From Bacteroidales bacterium (GTDB lineage: Bacteria > Bacteroidota > Bacteroidia > Bacteroidales > UBA932): a DNA stretch of 20,801 nt. The notes beneath the pieces are model-generated. The model did no database searches. It worked only from the letters and a program-made list of their open reading frames with translations, and was not told where the DNA came from. The position numbers were made by a program, and so were the translations under genes. The stretch is taken from NCBI GenBank assembly GCA_024689525.1, contig JAILDI010000117.1, positions 1-20,801 on the forward strand. Direction: 5' to 3'. This document shows, piece after piece, positions 15,198 to 20,801 of this stretch; within the stretch, counting starts at the first letter, position 1, and every line of letters starts with the position of its first letter.

Positions 15198-15542
15198 ATG
15201 GGAGACATTGCGAAAGTAAAGTTAATGGACAGCGGAACGGCCCGTTTCAGGGCGTCCGGAATGGACGACGCCATGCGGAGAGTGCGTGCCGTGCTGTCGA
15301 TTTACGGAAGCGTGAGCGGGGAGCAGGGGGAGATGGTGCTGGACTGTAGCGACAGACTTTACAACCAGTTTGTCACCGTGTCCCTGGAGCCCACCTCCAC
15401 TGAGGGAGAATGGGCTGCAAGTTTCCGCGAAGGCAATTCTGCCACAACGCTGGGCTACATACTGCTGAGGCTGGGCGCTCATTCCGCCTGCCACAGAAGG
15501 ATGGAGGCCATTTTGAGTTCGCTTGACAATATTCAACTATAG
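15198..15542 (+). CDS. Small protein of unknown function, first gene before mmdA
   Basis: This is 114 residues from the ATG at 15198, or 105 from the in-frame ATG at 15225. I do not recognise the family. It has no signal peptide, membrane segment or metal-binding cluster. An Arg-rich helix ([15 protein letters not shown]) is followed by a beta-rich middle (QFVTVSLEP) and a C-terminal helix ([14 protein letters not shown]), which suggests a small cytoplasmic alpha/beta fold. Its stop is one base before the mmdA ATG, so it is in the same transcript. Methylmalonyl-CoA epimerase often occupies this place in related operons, but this protein shows none of its motifs. Codon use looks like that of the neighbours, so I think it is a real gene. 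Confidence 0.75.
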   Translation: MGDIAKVKLMDSGTARFRASGMDDAMRRVRAVLSIYGSVSGEQGEMVLDCSDRLYNQFVTVSLEPTSTEGEWAASFREGNSATTLGYILLRLGAHSACHRRMEAILSSLDNIQL

Positions 15543-15543
15543 T

Positions 15544-17100
15544 ATGAGCATTCAAACAGACAACATTCAGAAGCTGGTGGACCGCAGGGCGAAGGCCCGT
15601 CTGGGCGGTGGCGAAAAGCGCATCGAGGCGCAGCACGCCAAGGGCAAGCTTACGGCCCGCGAACGCCTGGAGCTCCTTCTGGACCCCGGCAGCTTCGAAG
15701 AGTACGACATGTTTATGCACCACCGCTGCACCAACTTCGGCATGGAGAACGACCATCCGGACGGCGACGGCGTGGTGTCGGGCTGCGGAACAATCGACGG
15801 CCGCCTGGTTTATGTATTCGCACAAGATTTCACCGTCAGCGGCGGTTCACTGTCCAAGACCATGAGCGAAAAAATCTGCAAGATCATGGACATGGCTGTT
15901 CGCAACGGGGCTCCGGTAATCGGCCTCAATGACTCCGGCGGAGCACGCATCCAGGAGGGAATCGACGCCCTGGCAGGTTTTGCCGATATCTTCGAGCGCA
16001 ATATCCTCGCTTCCGGCGTGGTTCCCCAGATCAGCGGTATCTTCGGTCCCTGCGCAGGCGGCGCGGTGTACTCCCCCGCCCTCACGGACTTCACCCTGAT
16101 GGTGAAAAACACCTCCTATATGTTCCTCACCGGCCCTGCCGTAGTGAAGAGCGTAACCGGCGAGGTTGTGGACAGCGAGCAGCTTGGCGGCGCATCCGTG
16201 CATTCCACCAAGAGCGGCGTGGCACACTTCGCGGCAGACTCTGAGGAGGAAGGCATCGCCACCATCAAGAAACTCCTGAGCTTCCTGCCCCAGAACAATA
16301 TGGAAACCGCTCCGGAGAGGCCCACACAGGATCCCATCAGCCGTGTGGAAGACAGCCTCAACGCCATTATCCCGGACAATCCCAACACAGCCTACGATAT
16401 GTACGGCGTCATAAGCGCCATTGCCGACGACGGCGAATTCTTCGAGATTCACCGCGATTGGGCCAAAAACATCATCGTGGGATTTGCCCATTTGGGCGGC
16501 CGCAGCGTGGGCATCGTGGCCAACCAGCCCAAGGTGCTCGCCGGCGTGCTTGACATCAACGCCTCCCGCAAGGCCGGCCGTTTCGTACGCTTCTGCGACG
16601 CCTTCAACATCCCGATTGTAACGCTGGTCGATGTCCCCGGGTTCCTCTGCGGTACGCAGCAGGAATACGGCGGCATCATCACCAACGGCGCAAAACTCCT
16701 TTACGCCTATGGCGAGGCCACCGTGCCCAAGGTAACCGTAACCCTTCGCAAGAGCTACGGCGGCGCCCATATCGTGATGAGCTGCAAGCAGCTTCGCGGC
16801 GACGTGAACTACGCCTGGCCCAGCGCCCAGATTGCAGTCATGGGGGCCGACGGTGCAGTGAACATCCTCTTCGCCAAGGACATCAAGGCGGATCCGGAGC
16901 ACGCAACCGAAATCTTCGACACCAGGAAGGCGGAATACGAGGAACTCTTCTCCAACCCCTACCAGGCAGCGCAGAAGGGCTACATCGAGGACGTAATCGA
17001 GCCCCGCAACACCCGCTTCCGCGTTATCCGCGCCCTGGACCAGATTGAAGGCAAGCGCCTGGACGTTCCCGCCAAGAAACACGACAACCTGCCTCTATGA
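15544..17100 (+). CDS. mmdA: Methylmalonyl-CoA decarboxylase alpha subunit (carboxyltransferase)
   Basis: The protein has 518 residues from the ATG at 15544, one base after the previous stop; an earlier in-frame ATG at 15523 lies inside the upstream gene. It is an acyl-CoA carboxyltransferase with two crotonase-like lobes. The N-lobe has [16 protein letters not shown] (128-143) and [16 protein letters not shown]; the C-lobe has [29 protein letters not shown] and [12 protein letters not shown]. It moves the carboxyl group from methylmalonyl-CoA to biotin on the carrier encoded downstream. The family includes propionyl-CoA carboxylase beta, but the following OadG, biotin carrier and OadB genes, and no biotin carboxylase here, point to the sodium-pumping decarboxylase of propionate fermentation. 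The next gene overlaps by four bases (ATGA). Confidence 0.93.
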   Translation: MSIQTDNIQKLVDRRAKARLGGGEKRIEAQHAKGKLTARERLELLLDPGSFEEYDMFMHHRCTNFGMENDHPDGDGVVSGCGTIDGRLVYVFAQDFTVSGGSLSKTMSEKICKIMDMAVRNGAPVIGLNDSGGARIQEGIDALAGFADIFERNILASGVVPQISGIFGPCAGGAVYSPALTDFTLMVKNTSYMFLTGPAVVKSVTGEVVDSEQLGGASVHSTKSGVAHFAADSEEEGIATIKKLLSFLPQNNMETAPERPTQDPISRVEDSLNAIIPDNPNTAYDMYGVISAIADDGEFFEIHRDWAKNIIVGFAHLGGRSVGIVANQPKVLAGVLDINASRKAGRFVRFCDAFNIPIVTLVDVPGFLCGTQQEYGGIITNGAKLLYAYGEATVPKVTVTLRKSYGGAHIVMSCKQLRGDVNYAWPSAQIAVMGADGAVNILFAKDIKADPEHATEIFDTRKAEYEELFSNPYQAAQKGYIEDVIEPRNTRFRVIRALDQIEGKRLDVPAKKHDNLPL

Positions 17101-18020
17101 TCAGGAAAACAATAATACTCTCGTTTGCAATCCTGGCGTCCGCGCTTATGCTGCGGGCCCAGAACGTGAGCGACCTCATAATCTCCGAGGCCCTCGCGGA
17201 GCCGGACTCCACGGGGATACTCGACGGCTACGGCAGGCGCAGCGGCTGGATAGAGCTGTACAACACCTCCACCGGAACCGTGAACTTCGGCGGCTGCTTC
17301 CTCACGGACGACCGCAACGACCTCAAGAAGAGCATAATCCCCAAAAGCGACAATCGCACAAAACTGGGCCCCCGTCAGGTAGTGCTCTTCTATGCCTCCG
17401 GCAGGAGTGAAGACGGAACCTTCTACGCCGGCTTCACTCTTGCCCCCGGCTCCTGCGTATATCTGGTTTCCAACGACGGACGCACCATTATCGACTCCCT
17501 TAAAGTGCCGGAAACCCTGCCCGTCGGAAAGTCGGTAATGAAACTGGCCGATGACCTTCGCCAGAAGCACTTCGTCCCGGTGGAAACACCGGCGGAGCCT
17601 TCTCCGGCAATCCTCAACGGCTCCCAGACCGGCGGCAGCAAGGCGCAGCGAATGGCGGAAACCGACCCTCACGGCTGGACGCTTTCCATCGTATCGGTGA
17701 GTGTGGTGTTCTCAGCCCTGGCCATCCTTTGGTTCCTCTTCTGGCTCTTCTTCGAGCGTCCTGCCAAGCGCAAGGCCGCTCCCGCAAAGCCCAAGAAGCA
17801 GCCCAAGACCAAGGCACAGCCTGATGAAGAGATTGCTGCGGTTATCGCAGCCGCCCTGGATATGGAATCCTGCGGCGAGGATTATGCAGCAATCGCTGCA
17901 GCCCTCTACCTGCACTTCAGCACCGGCGTTCACGACATCGAGCCAGGCTTCATCACAATCAGGCGCACCGCATCGGCCTGGAATAACAAACAGTTGAATT
18001 TTAGAAAAAAACCTGAATAA
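17097..18020 (+). CDS. Lamin-tail domain fused to OadG-type decarboxylase delta subunit
   Basis: This 307-residue protein has a signal peptide ([22 protein letters not shown]). An extracytoplasmic lamin-tail-like domain at about 25-140 includes [30 protein letters not shown] and the strand VVLFYASG. A membrane segment lies at about 195-219 ([20 protein letters not shown]), then a Lys/Pro-rich stretch, then the OadG signature [12 protein letters not shown] (243-254) and a C-terminal tail. OadG/MmdD is normally a short single-span subunit that holds the sodium-pumping decarboxylase together. Here it carries a large periplasmic domain of a type often linked to carbohydrate, DNA or protein binding. 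It overlaps mmdA by four bases and the biotin carrier gene by one base. Confidence 0.85.
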   Translation: MIRKTIILSFAILASALMLRAQNVSDLIISEALAEPDSTGILDGYGRRSGWIELYNTSTGTVNFGGCFLTDDRNDLKKSIIPKSDNRTKLGPRQVVLFYASGRSEDGTFYAGFTLAPGSCVYLVSNDGRTIIDSLKVPETLPVGKSVMKLADDLRQKHFVPVETPAEPSPAILNGSQTGGSKAQRMAETDPHGWTLSIVSVSVVFSALAILWFLFWLFFERPAKRKAAPAKPKKQPKTKAQPDEEIAAVIAAALDMESCGEDYAAIAAALYLHFSTGVHDIEPGFITIRRTASAWNNKQLNFRKKPE

Positions 18021-18448
18021 TGAAAGAGTATAAGTTCAAGATCAACGGCAAAGAGTACAACGTGGCCGTTGGTGAAGCTGATGGGAAACTGCTTCCCGTA
18101 AACGTGAACGGAAAGGACTACAGCGTAGAGCTCGAGAACGCCCCCGTGGCGGCACCCGCACCTGCTCCCCAGCAGGCAGCCGCTCCCGCACCCGCCGCTG
18201 CTGCCGCTCCTGCGGCCAAGCCCGCCGGCGGCGCGGAGGAGAAGGTGGTCTCTCCCCTTCCCGGCGTCATCATCGAGGTGAGCGTCAAGGAAGGCCAGGC
18301 CGTGAAGGCAGGCCAGAAAGTGGCCGTGCTGGAAGCAATGAAAATGGAAAACGAGATTTCCGCACCCAAGGACGGCACCATTTCCGCCATCCACGTTCAC
18401 AAGGGAGACTCCATCCTTGAGGGTGCGCCTATCGTAAGCCTTGCCTGA
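18020..18448 (+). CDS. Biotin carboxyl carrier protein of the decarboxylase (gamma subunit)
   Basis: This 142-residue protein has an N-terminal beta domain (1-40), a flexible Ala/Pro linker at about 41-72, and a C-terminal biotinyl domain with the attachment motif EAMKMEN, biotin on Lys108. The carrier swings the carboxyl group from the alpha subunit to the membrane beta subunit. Its start overlaps the stop of the OadG gene (TAATG) and its stop overlaps the OadB start (TGATG), so the subunits are probably made in matched amounts. A biotin protein ligase would be needed from elsewhere in the genome. Length is typical for carriers of this complex. Confidence 0.95.
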   Translation: MKEYKFKINGKEYNVAVGEADGKLLPVNVNGKDYSVELENAPVAAPAPAPQQAAAPAPAAAAAPAAKPAGGAEEKVVSPLPGVIIEVSVKEGQAVKAGQKVAVLEAMKMENEISAPKDGTISAIHVHKGDSILEGAPIVSLA

Positions 18449-19593
18449 TGGAACATATTTTCCAGTCATTAGCCCAATTCTGGGAATACACCGGTTTTGC
18501 CAACTGCAGCTGGCAGAACCTGGTGATGATTGGCATAGGCATCGTTTTCATCACCCTTGCAATCGTCAAGGAGTGGGAGCCTATGCTGCTGGTGCCCATC
18601 GGCTTCGGTATGATTGTGGGCAACATCCCCATGTTCCCCGGACTGAACATCGGCATTTATGAAGACGGCTCGGTGCTTAACATCCTGTACCAGGGCGTGC
18701 GGCAGGGTTGGTATCCCCCGCTCATCTTCCTTGGCATAGGCGCAATGACCGACTTCAGCGCCCTCATATCCCAGCCCAGGCTTATCCTCATCGGCGCCGC
18801 CGCCCAGATGGGTATCTTCGGCGCGTACCTGCTTGCGATGACATTCGGATTCGCTCCCAACGAGGCCGGTGCAATCGGCATCATCGGCGGGGCCGACGGT
18901 CCCACCGCCATCTTCCTCAGCTCCAAGCTGGCGCCCGACCTTATGGGCGCCATAGCGGTATCGGCCTACTCATATATGGCACTGGTGCCGGTTATCCAGA
19001 AGCCCATCATGCTCATGCTCACCACCAAGAAGGAAAGGCTCATCCATATGCCTGCACCGCGCGTGGTGTCGCAGAAGGAGAAGATCATCTTCCCCATCAT
19101 CGGCTTCCTTATCACCGCGTTCATCGTGCCCAGCGGCCTGCCTCTGCTTGGAATGCTGTTCTTCGGCAACCTGCTTAAGGAAAGCGGCGTAACCCGCCGT
19201 CTGGCGGAAACCGCCCGCGGACCGCTCATCGACGTGGTCACCACCCTTATCGGCCTTACCGTGGGCGCATCCACCCAGGCCGACAAGTTCATCTCCGTGA
19301 AATCCCTCCTCATCTTCGGACTCGGCCTTCTGAGCTTCGTGATCGCAACTACCTGCGGCGTCCTGTTCGTGAAACTGATGAACGTATTCATCAAGAACCC
19401 CGCAAAGAAGATCAATCCGCTCATCGGCAACGCAGGCGTGTCGGCAGTGCCGGACAGCGCCCGTGTGAGTGAGGTCGTGGGCAGGGAGCAGGATCCTACC
19501 AACCACCTTCTCATGCATGCCATGGGACCCAACGTTGCAGGTGTTATCGGCTCGGCCGTTGCTGCCGGTATCCTGCTGAGCTTCCTTGGATAG
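18448..19593 (+). CDS. Sodium-pumping decarboxylase beta subunit, OadB/MmdB type
   Basis: This 381-residue, strongly hydrophobic protein has about nine to eleven membrane segments. It carries the diagnostic GIIGGADGPTAIF (residues 144-156), whose Asp150 is in the position of the essential sodium/proton-coupling Asp of OadB, and a C-terminal GPNVAGVIGSAVAAG motif with conserved Asn and Ser. It decarboxylates carboxybiotin and pumps sodium out, which drives ATP synthesis or transport. It overlaps the carrier gene start and shares its last 8 bases with the next gene. Length is close to the family norm, so it looks intact. Confidence 0.95.
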   Translation: MEHIFQSLAQFWEYTGFANCSWQNLVMIGIGIVFITLAIVKEWEPMLLVPIGFGMIVGNIPMFPGLNIGIYEDGSVLNILYQGVRQGWYPPLIFLGIGAMTDFSALISQPRLILIGAAAQMGIFGAYLLAMTFGFAPNEAGAIGIIGGADGPTAIFLSSKLAPDLMGAIAVSAYSYMALVPVIQKPIMLMLTTKKERLIHMPAPRVVSQKEKIIFPIIGFLITAFIVPSGLPLLGMLFFGNLLKESGVTRRLAETARGPLIDVVTTLIGLTVGASTQADKFISVKSLLIFGLGLLSFVIATTCGVLFVKLMNVFIKNPAKKINPLIGNAGVSAVPDSARVSEVVGREQDPTNHLLMHAMGPNVAGVIGSAVAAGILLSFLG

Positions 19594-20341
19594 TTTGAAA
19601 CAGTATCTGAAAATCATCGGCCTCCTGGCCATTGCAGCCACACTTTTCATTCTCCTTCCCTCCTTCTGCGGGAAGGGGAAGTTCCGTACCCTGGACTATT
19701 CCCACTGGTTCAGGGACACTGCGGCCGTGGCGGAAACAGAGGTTTTGGAAGAACCGCCCATGCCGGCGGGGCCGGACACATCGGCCCACAGGATCCTTCT
19801 CTTCGGTGATTCGATGATAGAGGGGCTGCGCTACCGTATGTCGCAGTACTGCGTGGCTAACGGGCACGAGCTCCAGTGCGTAATCTGGTACAGCTCTTCG
19901 TCGAAATACTGGGCCAGGGGCGACACGGTCACTCATTTCATCCGCAAGTACAACCCCACGTACCTGTTCATCAGTATGGGTGCCAACGAACTTTTCGTTC
20001 GCAACCTGGATGAAAGGGAAGCCGCGGTGAAGCGCATCCTTCAGGAAGTCGGCAATATACCTTATATATGGATAGGCCCGCCCAACTGGAAGCCGGACAC
20101 GGGAATCAACCGCATCCTGGAGGAGCAGTGCGGCCCCAGCCATTATTATCCCTCGCTGAATCTGAGGTACACCCGCTCCCGCGACGGATGCCATCCGGAC
20201 ATGAAGTCCTATAATATGTGGGCCGATTCCATCGCCACGTGGCTGCGCACTTCCAGCGCCCATCCCATCCGCTGGGAAACGCCCGACAAGGACACGCCCA
20301 AGACACATCACGTACAAATCCTGCGCTCGCCCAAAGACTGA
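19586..20341 (+). CDS. SGNH/GDSL-hydrolase-like protein, membrane-anchored
   Basis: This is 251 residues from a TTG at 19586 that overlaps the last 8 bases of the OadB gene. A second TTG lies at 19595; the first ATG comes only after the membrane anchor, so a non-ATG start is needed to keep it. A signal-anchor spans about residues 8-27. The SGNH blocks are FGDSM (Ser76), SMGANELF (Asn124) and DGCHPD (Asp200 and His203), so the catalytic set seems complete. Such proteins often pair with MBOAT acyltransferases as the periplasmic partner that transfers or removes acetyl groups on surface polysaccharides. The MBOAT gene overlaps its stop by one base. Confidence 0.85.
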   Translation: MDSLKQYLKIIGLLAIAATLFILLPSFCGKGKFRTLDYSHWFRDTAAVAETEVLEEPPMPAGPDTSAHRILLFGDSMIEGLRYRMSQYCVANGHELQCVIWYSSSSKYWARGDTVTHFIRKYNPTYLFISMGANELFVRNLDEREAAVKRILQEVGNIPYIWIGPPNWKPDTGINRILEEQCGPSHYYPSLNLRYTRSRDGCHPDMKSYNMWADSIATWLRTSSAHPIRWETPDKDTPKTHHVQILRSPKD

Positions 20342-20801
20342 TGAACCCTATCGACTGGAACCTGGCGGCACAGGACCTTGGCCGTTTCTTCACCGAACCC
20401 GTATCCGGGGGGCTCCCCTTCCTGAGTATGGGTTTTTGGTTGATATTCATGCTTTTCCTTGCAGTGTACGCGCTGCTGAAGAAGAGCACGAAAACCGGCA
20501 TGATGCTGTGGGTGCTGGCATTCAGCCTCTTCTTCTTCTACAAGGCCAACGGCTGGCTGATGCTGCTTCTTCCCGCAACGGCTGCCGCAAACTGGTTCCT
20601 TGTGGAGCAGATGAGAAAGGCCGATGAAAAATGGAAAAAGCTTTTCCTCTCCGCCACGGTCATCATCGACCTTAGCGCCCTTCTGTATTTCAAGTACACC
20701 GGATTCATACTCCACGACGTTATCCGGAGCAACTTCGAGATTGGCGACATCGCACTTCCCATCGGCATAAGTTTCTACACATTCCAGGCGATAAGCTACG
20801 C
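20341..20801 (+). CDS. MBOAT-family O-acyltransferase, N-terminal part (cut by window end)
   Basis: The ATG overlaps the stop of the SGNH gene (TGATG), and 153 codons lie in the window. The segment has several membrane helices (for example FWLIFMLFLAVYALL and LAFSLFFFYKANGWLMLLL) and ends LPIGISFYTFQAISYA, the conserved MBOAT segment found in AlgI and DltB. The catalytic His lies beyond the window. AlgI-like proteins pass acetyl groups across the inner membrane to modify a surface polymer; the SGNH partner would complete the transfer. The specific polymer is unknown. Confidence 0.9.
   Translation, partial: MNPIDWNLAAQDLGRFFTEPVSGGLPFLSMGFWLIFMLFLAVYALLKKSTKTGMMLWVLAFSLFFFYKANGWLMLLLPATAAANWFLVEQMRKADEKWKKLFLSATVIIDLSALLYFKYTGFILHDVIRSNFEIGDIALPIGISFYTFQAISY

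Noticed and set aside
15847..17082. A 411-codon open frame on the minus strand opposite mmdA
   Set aside because: It is a shadow of the strongly conserved mmdA frame and has no recognisable motif or start context.
18140..18240. Tandem repeat in DNA within the biotin carrier gene
   Set aside because: It is the Ala/Pro-coding linker expected in biotin carriers, not an independent repeat element.

Overview
The window looks like a chromosomal segment of a GC-rich, probably uncultured Bacteroidales bacterium (phylum Bacteroidota). Evidence for this: the gene order nusB-yajC-ybbR-coaE on one strand, a PUR/DUF3276 protein, a compact primary sigma factor next to an HtrA-type protease, a NusB of about 318 residues, an OadG subunit fused to a lamin-tail domain, almost no Shine-Dalgarno sequences, and several -7 boxes of the Bacteroidota type TAnnTTTG. 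A genus cannot be assigned from the sequence alone.

Layout. 1-2375 (minus): nusB, yajC, ybbR and the start of coaE, a tight housekeeping operon. A divergent promoter region (2376-2470) then leads to 2471-7343 (plus): a PUR-family nucleic-acid binder, a small coiled-coil protein, zapA, a strong candidate 6S/SsrS RNA (3384-3540), rny (RNase Y) and a CPA2 cation/proton antiporter. 7348-11541 (minus): argS on its own promoter, then rpoD and an HtrA/Deg protease in one operon. A second divergent promoter region (11542-11660) leads to dnaN and a DnaQ-fold exonuclease (plus), closed by a perfect hairpin. After that come a lone periplasmic-binding lipoprotein of the BtuF/FecB type (13857-14864) and a structured, gene-free stretch (14865-15197).

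15198-20801 (plus) is one tightly overlapping gene string: an unrecognised small protein, then a complete biotin-dependent, sodium-pumping decarboxylase of the methylmalonyl-CoA type (carboxyltransferase alpha, lamin-tail/OadG delta, biotin carrier, OadB-type beta), then an SGNH-hydrolase-like protein and an MBOAT acyltransferase cut by the window end. The decarboxylase would convert methylmalonyl-CoA to propionyl-CoA in the succinate-to-propionate fermentation route and pump sodium out. The last two genes suggest O-acylation of a cell-surface polymer. The promoter of this string carries a palindrome whose arms match Fur-box half-sites and overlap the -7 box.

Most of the window is conserved core genome, and I see no phage, insertion sequence, CRISPR array or obvious new defence system. 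The observations most worth a second look are the Fur-like palindrome, the unknown first gene of the decarboxylase string, the lamin-tail/OadG fusion, the coupling of a sodium pump to O-acylation genes, and the 6S RNA whose terminator sits 17 bases before rny.
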